A program made the position numbers and the translations under genes. From contig OZ007569.1 in NCBI GenBank assembly GCA_963931925.1, positions 47,894,601-47,958,600 on the forward strand: DNA of 64,000 nt, read 5' to 3'. The notes beneath the pieces were generated by a model. It had not been told where the DNA came from. It searched no databases and saw only the letters and a list, made by a program, of their open reading frames with translations. The DNA comes from Onchidella celtica (Eukaryota; Mollusca; Gastropoda; Systellommatophora; Onchidiidae). The first letter of the stretch is position 1. Each line of letters opens with the position of its first letter. Of this stretch, positions 34,191 to 47,794 are shown piece by piece.

Positions 34191-35309
34191 ATATATTACT
34201 CTTTGTATCGAAACCAAGTGTCGCTGTTAATGTGACCAAGATCTTGATATGCAGCAGGGCTTGGTACAAGGAAAATTTGCAAGATTTTCCCGGTGTCGGC
34301 TAGTTATAATAAATAATGCACCAAGTACTCTCACATACTCCATACATATCAGGCATGGGACAGGCGGGTGGATAGGTAGACACATTAGGGGATGGGTGGA
34401 TGGGTGAATTTGTTGGTGAGTTTACATGTGGGTGGGCGGGTAAAGTTGAGTAAATTACTGGGTAGGTAAGTAGCTAGACGGTAGGAGAGGTGCGTAGGTA
34501 ATTATTTAAGCCTAATAGACAGTAGTTAAACAATAGATATACGAAGAGAGGGAACGTTATTCAATTTAGATTTTTCACAATGTGGAATGATCAATTGGTT
34601 TCTTTTGTTTGGTAAAAGAAATAATTATTGATATTCTACTTATTAAAACTAGCTGCTCTATTATAATGCCAATATGCTGCAGAACTTCATCTTCACATCG
34701 TCCCCTGAGAATGACTCCACTTTTTGGCTGAACTGAGTTACGCGCTACACACTACTTCTACGGACCTTCTCCGTTGTGTGTCAGCCTATCAAGCGGATTC
34801 GGTGTGTAATTTATAAGTATTAATAAAAAGAACAAAATTCTTTCCTCTAGAAGCCATGACCACATGAAACTTCAATCCTCGATTTCTCAAAAGTTGACGG
34901 AAGGGAGTTAGAACCTCGTCATTCTAAAGGGACGCAATGATTATAGTTATTGAAAATAAATTTATATTCAAGCTTAGTACTATGATATTCTAATCAGGAA
35001 ATGCCTAGATATAACAAAGACTGCAGAAACATCTTATCACTTCCAGTATGATTGCCCCTTCGATGAACTAGACAACTCGAATCTAAGCAGTATGCTGCAA
35101 GCTTAATACCGGTGTCTGTGGGGGGAAAAAAAAACGTGGGTCATTGTTGTATTTTCTGGGATGAGACTTAAGGATTTGGATTATTTTTAGTCATTTTTTT
35201 TTTAGGCGCACAAAGCTTTGTCCTAGTATGGCGCCATTGAGCTAAGATCTACGGTGCTTGGTGGAGAATGAGATTCTTTAAGAAAGTCCGGAAGGAAACC
35301 CACATATAT
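34191..35309. other. No gene; GGTA/GGTG-rich patch
   Basis: 34345-34500 is a degenerate GGTA/GGTG/GGCGGG tract. The rest is A+T-rich without repeat partners. Confidence 0.4.
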
Positions 35310-35634
35310 ATAAAAAAAAAACAGCAAGGAAAAAAAATTCACTGCTGCGAGGAAGAAATGCCCAGACCTGAAAAAATTACATGTGAAAGATAGTTCTGTT
35401 TGCTACTATATCTATTCCTTTGACATGAAAGCGAAGTATCGTAATTTTGTAATAATGAAAATAGGCCCAAAAAGTATTGAATAATGCTTTCTCCTCAACA
35501 ATGATGGCCTCCCTCTTGCCTTTGTTTTGTTTCGACTTTAGTACCGTGCATGTCATAAAAAGTAACCATATCAAGCTTGGTGCGCAGTGTCCTGGCGCGC
35601 ATGAGTTCTGAAGCAGGACTGCAGATTACTACTT

Positions 35635-35666
<32 letters not shown>

Positions 35667-35922
35667 TACTTCATCGAATAAAACTTTCTCCTCAACAATG
35701 GTTGCCTCCCTCCTGCCTTTGTTTTGTTTCGACTTTAAACTTCCGGTTGCGTTTCAAAGTTTGAAGGCATGAGTTTCTGTGCCGTCTGCCTTATGCACGG
35801 TAAGGGCCATGCGGGTGTTACTGTGCCAGTTGTGAGTTGTTTTCTTCCTAGCTCTACATAATCTGTGTGCTGATTGTGCGTGTTGTTTGCAACCCGTTCT
35901 TTGAACGGGTCCTTACACTAGT
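35310..35922 (+). repeat. Rep-G unit 1
   Basis: First of two head-to-tail units. ACAGCAAGGAAAAAAAATTC starts at 35321 here and at 35935 in unit 2, an offset of 614 bp. It contains a (GA)n tract (35645-35667), two CTTTCTCCTCAACAATG blocks about 200 bp apart, and an ACCCGTTCTTTGAACGGGT palindrome near 35896 that unit 2 has lost. Confidence 0.92.
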
Positions 35923-36520
35923 CAATATAAAAAAACAGCAAGGAAAAAAAATTCACTTCTGCGAAGAACAAATGCCCAGACCTGAAAAAATTACATGTGA
36001 AAGATAGTTTTTTTGCTACTATGTCTATTCCTTTGACATGAAAGCGAAGTATCGTAATTTTGTAATAAATGAAAATAGACCTAAAAATATCGAATAATGC
36101 TTTCTCCTCAACAATGATGGCCTCCCTCTTGCCTTTGTTTTGTTTCGACTTTAGTACTGTGCATGTCATAAAAAGTAACCATATCAAGCTTGGTGCGCAG
36201 TGTCCTGGCGCGCATGAGTTCTGAAGCAGGACTGCAGATTACTACTTTTATTGTAAGAGAGAGAGAGAGAGAGAGAGTACTTCATCGAATAAAACTTTCT
36301 CCTCAACAATGGTTGCCTCCTTCCTGCCTTTGTTTTGTCTCGACTTTAAACTTCCGGTTGCGTTTCAAAGTTTGAAGGCATGAGTTTCTGTGCCATCTGC
36401 CTTATGCACGGTAAGGGCCATGCGGGTGTTACTGTGCCAGTTGTAAGTTGTTTTCTTCCTAGATGTACATATTCTGTGTGCTGATTGTGCGTGTTGTTTG
36501 CAACCCGTCCTTACACTAGT
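35923..36520 (+). repeat. Rep-G unit 2
   Basis: Head-to-tail copy of unit 1, differing by a few substitutions and small indels, and ending CAACCCGTCCTTACACTAGT. Both units end ACACTAGT, so the duplication junction is recognisable at 35915-35922. Confidence 0.92.
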
Positions 36521-36851
36521 TCTCACAAAATTTTGTTTTCTGTGTAATTACTTTTCAGACCAATCTATCCACAGACCTGCTCCGTAAAAAAAACCTTATT
36601 TGGTTACTTTTCATCTATGAAAGTTTCATGAATGTGTTTTCAGCTAAAGTGAGAGCGTAGCCTCTGAGTTACCAAATGATATATTAACCGTGAGATACCC
36701 AAGGTTAGAACAGTGGAAGACCATTTCACTAGTCCTCAGTGAAAATTTACTATCGACATTTCGCTAAAGACAGAACCCCCCCCCCCCCCCAGTGGGCATC
36801 TCTAATGATCATAACATTACTAATGATCATAACATTATTACATTATATCAT

Positions 36852-37774
36852 TGTCACGAATCCCAGACTGGGAGATGCGATGGTTATAACAAGACAACAA
36901 TCACGAACGAACAAGTTTAACACTTAACAGAACAACCCATCAGACTCACACATTTATTAAACATAATTATACAGATAATAGCGCAATTACATACATTATA
37001 TTATTGAATTTAACTGCCGTACAACGGCCTTATTCCCACATGCACTCTTCCTCGGATCCACAACCCGGTAGTTACTTCCTAAAGGCACTTCGGCCTCAGC
37101 CTCTCCCCTCAGGGTCTTAATAGCACATTAATAATTCACTGGCACCGCAGTCTCTCAATATCACCTTCCTATTGCCATAACACCTTAGCATTCCACTAGC
37201 ACCTCAGCAGGGCAATAGCACATTATCATTTCAATAGCCCATCAACATGGCAATAGTACATTATCATTTCAATAGCCCATCAACGTGGCAATAGTACATT
37301 ATCATTTCAATAGCCCATCAACATGGCAATAGTACATTATCATTTCAATTAGCACATTCACGCTCATATCTACGTCCCTGTCCGTGGCCAGACTGCCACG
37401 ACTTTATGTGCCTCTACTGTCCTGCACCGACAGCCTCACTCTTGGCCTATGTGTGGCCTCCGGCCCTATGCTGGCCTATCCCCTGTGCTCACCGAGGTGG
37501 CTCTTTGGCCCGTCCCCGACACCAGTCATCACTGGAAAAAACTCTCTCACTAGTCTTCCGACTGCTCTCCTTATGTTCGCCCACTGGGCTTTCTCTTGCG
37601 TCCGCTCTTTAGGACGTTCTAACTTGCAGTGATAGTAATACAGCGCTCTCGCCTCATTCAGACCCCCCCCCCACTCATAACATGCACGCTTTTCCTTACT
37701 TGTCTACGTGCGTTAATTTTACTCTCCTCCTTTCCCCCCGTAATTATTAACTATCGCTCACTCCACTCGTGACA
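36852..37774 (-). mobile_element. Solo LTR copy 1
   Basis: 923 bp, with plus-strand ends TGTCACGAATCCC and CACTCGTGACA, i.e. TG…CA boundaries. It is flanked by a perfect 5-bp target duplication ATCAT (36847-36851, 37775-37779). It is homologous in inverted orientation to 62524-63667 over most of its length, including the AATAAA signal (minus strand, 36953-36958). No primer binding site, polypurine tract or gag/pol lies beside it, so it is a solo LTR left by recombination. The superfamily (Gypsy or BEL) cannot be decided from the LTR alone. Confidence 0.85.
37213..37350. repeat. 38-bp tandem repeat inside the LTR
   Basis: GGCAATAGTACATTATCATT followed by TCAATAGCCCATCAACAT, about 3.5 near-identical copies. 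The other LTR has only a decayed GTGCTATTAAGA/ATGTATTATTG-like series here, so the expansion is specific to this copy. Confidence 0.88.
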
Positions 37775-37779
37775 ATCAT

Positions 37780-40499
<2,720 letters not shown>

Positions 40500-40865
40500 T
40501 GGGAGATGACCGAGGGGAGGGGGGGGGGGGAATATGGACACAGCCAGGCAGAGAAGATGGAAAAGAGAGACGCAAAGGGAGGGAGGACAAGGGCGAGTTT
40601 GGGGAAGGAGGGAGAATAGCAAGGGAGTAGATGTTAAAGACAAGGGAGCAAGATGGACGAGAGGCTCGTGAAGGTGAGATAAGGAGAGACGGGTGAAGAG
40701 AAAGAAGAAAGGGAGAAACAAAACTGGAAAGAGAAAAGAGGGGGGGGGACAGAAAAAGTGAGAATACAAAGACTCCGAACTTTGGACGGCGCTATGGAGC
40801 TGGACAAAGAGAACGGACGGAAGGGTCATGCGATAGCGCAAGGAGTGCGGGGATAGAGAGAAAAT
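40500..40865 (+). repeat. Purine-rich tract
   Basis: About 360 bp of mostly G and A, including (G)n near 40519-40530 and 40740-40748. The 151-codon minus ORF (Ser/Leu/Pro/Phe-rich) is the pyrimidine complement and has no domain. Confidence 0.8.
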
Positions 40866-41999
40866 TTGAGTTGGAAAAGCATAGATCTGAATAATGTCAG
40901 GAATACGTCAACGCGCACTGCCATTGTAATTGAGGTCCAAACTAAACACCGTAAAGAGAAAACCAAATTACAATCCTTCAACGTCATTCACTAAAGAGGA
41001 TCTTACTGCAGAACTTGCCGAATTGGTTGTGACTTCGGACGTCAGTAGTCAGCACCAAATTGCAATTTTCTATATTACAGTTTCACATCCAAACCCGGAC
41101 TTATTTATTTAGATTTTCTATCTAACGGATATCAGTTTTCACTTTGTTTGTTTTTCCCTTTTTACCTGTTCCTTCTGTCCCTTCTTTCCCCTTGTTTGTT
41201 TCCTTACATGCTTGTTTGTTCTGTGCTCAGTGGATTTATTATTTCAGGACATGGCCTAGCTAAGCGGAAAAACCATTGAAGAACAAAGTTGTCGCTCAAA
41301 CGGGTATAAAAGACACAAAGATGAAGATGTCAATGTTCTTGTTACACTAAATAATTATAATGTTACATTTCAATTGTTTCCTCAGACCTGAACGATCTCT
41401 GGCCCTGTTCTACATTCCGCAGGCTTTTCCAGCGCTTTTGAAAAAAGAAACTTTTTTTAGAAATAAATCTTAATTAGACACTGTTCTGGAATTGTCCTAA
41501 TGCCATTGATGAGTTTGTTGTTGACAGGAAAGGAGGTTCAGATAAATTTTCTTGACGCTTGGAATAGTGATTTTCTTTCTACATAGCTATTAAGATGTTC
41601 CTTTTGAGCGTTCTGACGTGGGAAGTGGCCATAGAAAGATTTGAATCCTCATCTTTGTGTGAAAATATACATTTCACGAGTGTCGTTATTTTACTTAATA
41701 TCCTTTCTTCCGAGTCCAGGCAAGATTCACCTCTTTACAGATTTATATGCCCAGAAATATCTTGATAATTCAATGTTGTTCTTTTAATTACTTTTTTATA
41801 TTAATATCGGTTTATAAATATTTGTCGAATTTACATCGATCTTATATGTATAAGAAATTTTGCGGCCCAGCGTAACTTTCGGGGTATGGACTGGAAAGTG
41901 ACAAGTTTACTACTATTGTAATGCAATGTTATAATATGTATTCTCTGCTTCGGTGTTCGTTCGCCTTTTTTAACACGTAAGATATAGTGTATATCATGT
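40866..41999. other. No gene seen
   Basis: A+T-rich. No repeat partner and no coding evidence. Confidence 0.4.
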
Positions 42000-42090
42000 C
42001 TGTGCTCCTAAATGTTTAGTGAAAATGAATTTTCCTCATCGGAAAATAAAGTGATTCTTTTCTTATCATATTTTATCTTATCTTATAATT
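42000..42090 (+). repeat. LINE/SINE 3'-tail-like repeat, copy 2
   Basis: TTTTCCTCATCGGAAAATAAAGTGATTCTT-like segment followed by (TTATCT)n. It shares the AATAAAGTGATTCTT box and pentanucleotide tail with 56083-56212. Confidence 0.5.
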
Positions 42091-43289
42091 TTCCACTTTA
42101 ATGCCCATCATTCTTTAAAGTGCTAGGCAGAATCTGCCATAGATTTCAGCTCAACCTTGACATTGTGGCACAAATCCCCGCGCTTTTTTTTTCAACTTTT
42201 ACACTAAGTAAGTCGGCCCAATCCTCTGTGAACTTAGTGTCACCTTTTACAATACGAGAACATCCAATGCGCCGTGCTGAGAAAGCTTCTCAAATTCTCC
42301 CCCAAATCCTGAAGGCATCCCGCTGGTGATTGCTGAAGGAGACGAAGAGTTAAGCCTGGTAGTGACGACACTGGTTAGTTAGGTAACAAGCATGGCCCAG
42401 CCATGGAATCTGTTGGTACAGTCGTGATGCGTTTGAATGATACACGACTGAAGATATGGGCAGTCACATAGCAACCATCTGGTTGGAGCAAACTAGATTT
42501 TGGACGGCGGTGTGTGTGAAATATAACCAAATTTGATAAAGACAGACATCTGGAACATACTCCCGTGGGCGAACAGAGTGACCGATCTCGCGGGGAAAGT
42601 TTTAAACAGAGAAGCATAAGATCAACATAATGAAACCTCCGGGTCATAGACAGACAGGCAGACAAAGAGTGAAAAAGAGAGAGATAGAGAAGAAGAAGAA
42701 GAGACAAGATCAGTCAGACAAGAATGGTAAAATGTAAAGGCGTGCGAGAATAATTACGAACCATATTTGACCTAGCTTGACTCTAACGTCACATCGAGAG
42801 CAGAAAATTGAGTAAAGCCATCTGCATTTGACGTCATTTTGATGAGTGTTAGTTAAACTGTTACCTAATTCTTGACAAATAACGTCATTACTGCACTCTG
42901 GATCTTTCATAAGTAGGTCATAGCCGTTAATTATATTGTGTGTGAGTGTGTGTGAGTTATTTACATTTCGTACATCACGTTCACATATAGTCCACTTGTC
43001 TAACACTGCATACAAATTTACTGAGCTCTCCACCTGCTCAGAACTGCAAGAAACATGCTCCAGGACCTCAGCAGTGTTGTGATTATCACCTTATCCTTGG
43101 GGGAGAAATTGAACTGATCTGAATACCCTACTGCTGGAAAAGTCTTGGTATGAGTTATGCAGAATATTTGCTTTTGTTATGTTTGGTATTCTGTATACTT
43201 CTTTGATCCTTTTTTGGGAAATTTGTCTTTGTGTCTCTGCATCCCATTTACAACTGGAGCAGACACGTCGTCGCCACAGTGCAGCGTCG
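42091..43289. other. No gene seen
   Basis: Several 70-110-codon minus-strand ORFs without domains. A (TGTGAG)n-like patch lies at 42938-42956. Confidence 0.4.
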
Positions 43290-43596
43290 GTCAGTGTTTT
43301 GTTTTGTATTGTTTCGTTGTTGTTGCTTGAGGGGTAGTTTTTCTTTAATTTTGCCCGGGCAGCGGCCTTGTTAGGCCTGCTCAACTTCCAGCTGCCCAGG
43401 TATCTTTCACGTGCGCAATGTGCACACGGTCCATCCGAGTTTTTCTTCCTTATCCGAGAATAGGTGCTAGATCTTACCTACCATAGGATCAGGGACAGGA
43501 AAATCTGAGAAAAATCCAAAATTCCTATATGCCTGCACCGACCGGGAATCAACGCCGGTGCCTTCGGGGTAAGAGGCGAACGCCTTGCCTATAGAC
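43290..43596 (-). repeat. tRNA-derived SINE
   Basis: On the minus strand a tRNA-like head reads GGCAAGGCGTTCGCCTCTTA, then GGCACCGGCGTTGATTCCCG (B box GTTGATTCC, ancestral GTTCGATTCC) and GTCGGTGCAGGC. The body contains CCGTGTGCACATTGCGCACG, AAAGATACCTGGGCAGC and AGGCCGCTGCCCGGGC. The tail is CAACAACAACGAAACAATAC-rich. Length and order match a polymerase III SINE. The head is cut at its 5' side exactly where the hAT relic begins (43597), so the A box is displaced or lost. Confidence 0.75.
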
Positions 43597-45038
43597 CAGC
43601 GGTTTTCAACCTTTTTCGGGCAAATCGACCCATTCAGCCTCAAACTTTCTTTCATCGCTCCCGTCCCAATCTTACCCCATTCTAACATGCAAGCAAAGGT
43701 GTAGAGAGTAGACATATGTTAACGTTTTCAAAACTTTTTTAATGGCACTCGACTTACTAATTATTCAGATATTACATAAACAAAAATAGAAAATATCCTT
43801 CATTAAATGAACCAAAATCCATGTACATGTAACAGGAACAAGTTAGTAACCTTCCCATAGTTGGAGTGTGGTCAGCTAGATAACGTCGTTGTTTGCGATA
43901 AGCAAACGCAGATCGCCCCTCTCACACCTGAAGCCCGTTTCTCTGTGTTTGAGATGTCTTTACTCTGCACTTGTTCCGTTTCCTAACAAAATAGTTCAAA
44001 AAAATAAAAAGGGGAAGGAGGGGGGGGGGCACTAAAGGGAGAAGGAACGTCCATCCAGAGGGAAAAATCGATGTTCTGGTGTTTTATCCACAAAACTTTG
44101 TGGCTATCTTGTTTGAAAATGACTTGACCCTCGATGCAGTGCTGGAAATCTAGCAATTCTTCTCGCAAATGTCTGGGCGCCATTGGTGCCTTATAACCAT
44201 TAGGGTTCAAAAACCACCCACGGACACACAGATCTCGCAGGTCTTGAAATCGCCTGTGCATGACTTTGCCAAGTTGAGTGAAGTTACCAGATCACCCCTG
44301 TTTTCCACAACTCCAGCTTGACTGAGAAAGACGACAGGTTGTAGTATGCCTTACCAGATTGGTCTTGTTGCCTTTAAAGTTCCCTTCATTAAACTTAGCA
44401 TAAACTTAGCCTGCAGGCAGCTTCTGTATTCTCTCTCCAGGCTGGCATGCCGAGTCCTGTTGCTAAACAAAAAATTCGTTCCGATTCCTACAGCTCCAAA
44501 AAGCATTGGAGGCAGCTACTCACTGACAAGCAGCGAACCTCTTATCCAGAAGGCGTCGCTCAATGGTTTTGTTGTTCTCAATGTGGACGGCGAGAAAGAC
44601 CAGGCACCTCTACTTTTATAAAGTCTATGAAGCTTTGATTCTATCCCATCATTGAAGGGTGCTCCATCTGTTGCAAATGGAATTAATTTGGCCATCGATG
44701 TGGTCTTCTCTCTAAAGTAACCCTTCACCTGCTATTATTTAGATCTACTGGTAATTTACTGAATGGACAAAGATATTGAACAGCATATATATTTGACAGG
44801 ATTTTTTTTTTTCGAGCAATGGACGTCAATAATACGGTTTTATACTGAAAAGAATCGAAATTATGATCAAGATAATTGTGCAAAACTGTAATCCCTAATT
44901 AGGGAAATACGTATCAATTCACCCACTCACGTTTTCGCCCCCTCTGCTCCCGGTCGCCCCCTGTCGTCGTTTTCGCTCCTCTGTCGCCTCGTTTGTCGTT
45001 TCCGCCCCCGTGAGACTATCCCCCGTTGAGAGCCACTG
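43597..45038 (-). mobile_element. hAT (Charlie-like) element relic
   Basis: Begins CAGCGGTTTTCAACCTTTTT and ends, on the other strand, CAGTGGCTCTCAACGGGGGA. These are classic hAT-Charlie termini. The flanks CTATAGAC (43589-43596) and CTCTAGTT (45039-45046) share 5 of 8 bases and both fit the NTNTAGNN preference of this group. About 1.44 kb, with transposase scraps on the minus strand and C-rich subterminal ends (GCCCCC, CGCCTC) typical of the family. Confidence 0.75.
43983..44730 (-). pseudogene. Decayed hAT transposase fragment
   Basis: Two broken frames. 44516-44728 carries ATDGAPFNDGIESKL, corresponding to the TDGAP motif of the hAT catalytic domain. 43983-44261 carries MHRRFQDLRDLC and HLREELLDFQHC, resembling the RF..L / P..Q.ELIDLQ segment of ZBED5/SCAND3-like hAT transposases. 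The order along the minus strand is correct, and frames and stops between them show heavy decay. Family assignment is from motif memory and not from an alignment. Confidence 0.6.
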
Positions 45039-45046
45039 CTCTAGTT

Positions 45047-45639
45047 TAAGGTACCTTTAATTGTTGAAGAATGTGATGTGTACCCTAAAATGTTGAAGAA
45101 CTCCCCTCCCTCCCCCCCCCCTTTTTTTTTCCCAAGAGCCATGTAGGGTGCTAACTGACACACCGTTGACATAAGGTTTGTCCTAGTGTAAATCGAAGAA
45201 AGTCCTGAGAGCAATTTAATTGTTCATATTCATGAAGTGGCAAAACTTTTTCGCCCAGTGACCGGAGATGGACATCAACTCAACTCCATGTGACTCACTC
45301 ATACCAAATCCGGCATTAAAGCGATCGCTCCACGTCCTTCCCAACAGAAATGACGTGAAATAGGGCTATTCAAAGTTTCTTGCACCATACGGAATCATTA
45401 AAAGCCAATCCCACACAATGAGGGATTATTGTGATTCCTTACAGAGTAAATGTGTTGAGGCCAGAGTGACCCCATGAAATAACTAATATATTATCCTTTT
45501 CTTATAATTAAATCAAGTGAATGCGGGCAGTTTCACTGGTTCTTGTTCCTATAACGTTAAAAAAGATGGAAATATTATGGCCGTGTGTTGAGAACGGACA
45601 ATAAAAGACTACCAAAGGTTGTTTTTTTTTTTAAAGGCT
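45047..45639. other. No gene seen; C-run
   Basis: C-run plus poly-T at about 45107-45130. The first bases (CTAGTTTAAGGTACC) may be the severed 5' end of the SINE, but are too short to be sure. Confidence 0.35.
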
Positions 45640-45800
45640 AAAGGGACAAAACAAAACAAAAGAGGAAGACCAAAAACAAACCTCAAAAGAACACGCAAGT
45701 CTGAAGGAAGAATGGTAAACATTAATTACCTGAAAACAGCTGAACTGGCGGCAGCCGGTAGAGAAAGATGGAGACCCCTGTATGCCAGGCTTTGACTATG
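45640..45800 (+). pseudogene. RT C-terminal tail fragment
   Basis: A short open stretch reads KRGRPKTNLKRT, then INYLKTAELAAAGRERW, before a stop. (K/R)GRPK…A.DR..W is the C-terminal tail of RTE-like LINE proteins. Only about 50 codons remain. Confidence 0.42.
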
Positions 45801-45959
45801 GAGAAGCAGAAGAATGGCGGGATGAAACAAGCTTGGAAACGATGTTTTACGCTCCCGGACTGGAGTTCAGTGTATGATGCCTACATGTCAGCTTATGAAT
45901 AATGTGACAATGCAAAACTAGTATCTATTTTCAAGCACTTTCAGTAAGGCTAGTTGCAT

Positions 45960-46323
45960 CACAGACTGATAAAATACCCAGACTGGATGATCCCATTGTG
46001 TGACGTCACAAAACAGCGAAAGGTCGTGAAGCATCCGCCATTTTAGGTTTACGGTAACGACCGACGCTTCGGCATAGCTACAATTTTGAATTACACCATT
46101 TTGACGCGCCTACTGAACGCGGAAGTTTGGTTCCGCACCAAGAAATTAATACATGTACAACCAATCTTGACAAATAAAAAGAAATTTCTACTGCAGATAG
46201 AACTAGAATAGGAATTTCCCGAGCCGCGGCCATGTTGATTATACGTCGCCGCTCGGGAAATTCCGTAAAAGACGACACAGCCCGAACCTCTTGTTTCCAG
46301 TCTGGTTAATTCATAAGTCTGTA
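45960..46323. mobile_element. MITE-B copy 2 (hAT type)
   Basis: 364 bp. The left end is CACAGACTGATAAAATACCC and the right end is …AGTCTGTA (last base changed). The flanks AGTTGCAT (45952-45959) and AGTTGCAA (46324-46331) are an 8-bp target duplication with one mismatch. Inside, GGAATTTCCCGAGC and GCTCGGGAAATTCC (46212-46266) form a perfect 14-bp inverted pair that copy 1 lacks on its right side. Confidence 0.87.
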
Positions 46324-46423
46324 AGTTGCAAACTGAGCCAAGCCTGTTGTTGTTATTGTTTTGTTTTTGTTTTGTTTTGTTTTTTTGTGGCTGTTTTGAT
46401 TCAGGGTGCGGGGTCTCTCTTTC

Positions 46424-46500
46424 CGCCAGCTGTCTCAAGACAGTTTCGATGCCCCCGAGCTAGTGAGATAGACTTGTTTCAGTCTCGCTAGCCCCTGGAG
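46424..46500 (-). repeat. Rep-V half copy (inverted)
   Basis: The minus strand reads GCTAGCGAGACTGAAACAAG, TCTATCTCACTAGCTCGGGG and GCATCGAAACTGTCTTGA, matching the first half of 30851-30990. Confidence 0.65.
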
Positions 46501-46523
46501 GCCCGTTTAAGGGAGGTATCGTG

Positions 46524-46600
46524 TTAAGGCCGGGTAGACACACTCAGGCGCTGGCAGACAAGATGTGCACATTATAATTTCCTATATTTTCTTTAGTAAA
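46524..46600 (+). repeat. Rep-W copy 2
   Basis: TAAGGCCGGGTAGACACACT, GCTGGCAGACAAGATGTGCA and AATTTCCTATATTTTCTTTA pair with 12545-12625. Confidence 0.5.
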
Positions 46601-46605
46601 TTCGG

Positions 46606-47117
46606 TACTCCCTGCCCTCTCTCAACCCTACTTCCCTCCCTTCTCTCAACTCTATTTCCTCCCTTTCTCTCAACCCTACTTCCCCTCTTCTCTCAACCCT
46701 ACTTACTCTCCATTCTGTCAACTCTACTTTCCCCCCTTCCCTCAACCCTACTTTCCCTCCTTCTCTCAACACCACTTCTCCCATTTTCTCTACTTCCCTC
46801 CCTTCTGTACCTACCCCCGCCCCCTTCTCTCAACTCTTCTCCCCTCTTCTCTCAATCCTACTCTGCTCCTCCTTCTTTAAACCCCCACTTCCCACCGCTT
46901 TCTCTCAACCCTACTTCTTCCTTCTCTCAGCCCTCTTTATCCCCTTCTGTCAACTTTTCTCCCCAATCCCACATTCCTCCCTTCCCCCCTAATCCTACTT
47001 TCCTCCCTCCCCCCTTCCCTACTTTCTCTCCCCACCCCCCCCCCCTTCTTTCAAACCCCCACCCCCCCCCCCCACTTTTTTTTTCTCAACCCCACTACAT
47101 ACCCTTTTCTCTCAATC
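46606..47117 (+). repeat. Pyrimidine tract with CTCAACCCTACTT units
   Basis: About 500 bp almost free of G, built of irregular TTCTCTCAACCCTACTTCCC units of 20-30 bp. Together with the 59-bp array to its right it produces one 409-codon Ser/Pro/Leu/Phe ORF, which is a translation of repeats. Confidence 0.85.
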
Positions 47118-47690
47118 CTGCTGTTTCCTTCTCCCAGCTCTCCTTATCCCCTTCTGTCAACCCTTCTCCCCAATCCCACTTTCCCCCTTCTCCCAGCTCT
47201 CCTTATCCCCTTCTGTCAACCCTTCTCCCCAATCCCACTTTCCCCCTTCTCCCAGCTCTCCTTATCCCCTTCTGTCAACCCTTCTCCCCAATCCCACTTT
47301 CTCCCTTCTCCCAGCTCTCCTTATCCCCTTCTGTCAACCCTTCTCCCCAATCCCACTTTCCCCCTTCTCCCAGCTCTCCTTATCCCCTTCTGTCAACCCT
47401 TCTCCCCAATCCCACTTTCCCCCTTCTCCCAGCCCTCCTTATCCCCTTCTGTCAACCCTTCTCCCCAATCCCACTTTCCCCCTTCTCCCAGCCCTCCTTA
47501 TCCCCTTCAGTCAACTCTTCTCCCCAATCCCACTTTCCCCCTTCTCCCAGCTCTCCTTATCCCCTTCTGTCAACCCTTCTCCCCAATCCCACTTTCCCCC
47601 TTCTCCCAGCCCTCCTTATCCCCTTCAGTCAACCCTTCTCCCCAATCCCACTTTCCCCCTTCTCCCAACCCTCCTCTCTGCCCCCTTTTC
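47118..47690 (+). repeat. 59-bp minisatellite, about 9.5 copies
   Basis: Unit TTCTCCCAGCTCTCCTTATC, CCCTTCTGTCAACCCTTCTC, CCCAATCCCACTTTCCCCC. Successive CCTTATCCCC starts at 47152, 47211 and 47270 give a period of 59 bp. Copies differ mainly at CAGCTCT/CAGCCCT and TCTGTC/TCAGTC. It is strongly strand-asymmetric (C+T). Confidence 0.93.
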
Positions 47691-47794
47691 CTAACCCACC
47701 CCCCCCCCACTCCTGTTTTCTCCTCACCCTATTTTCCCCTTCTTTCAACCCTACAGTCCTCACTCCACTTTTCCCTCGTTTTCTTACTAAATAA

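Noticed and set aside
37384..37632. Similar short ORFs at 37384-37632 and 62975-63178 sharing LAYVWP.ALCWPIPCAHR
   Set aside because: The similarity is explained by both lying in copies of the same LTR on opposite strands. No start, domain or conservation beyond the DNA repeat.
36852..37774. LTR as a terminal-inverted-repeat DNA transposon (TGTCACGA / TCGTGACA)
   Set aside because: The inverted match is only about 8 bp, the target duplication is 5 bp, ends are TG…CA and an AATAAA lies about 100 bp from one end, all favouring an LTR.
46565..47794. 409-codon Ser/Pro/Leu/Phe-rich ORF
   Set aside because: It lies wholly in the G-free pyrimidine tract and 59-bp minisatellite. Absence of G and A removes stop codons, and the peptide simply repeats the DNA unit.
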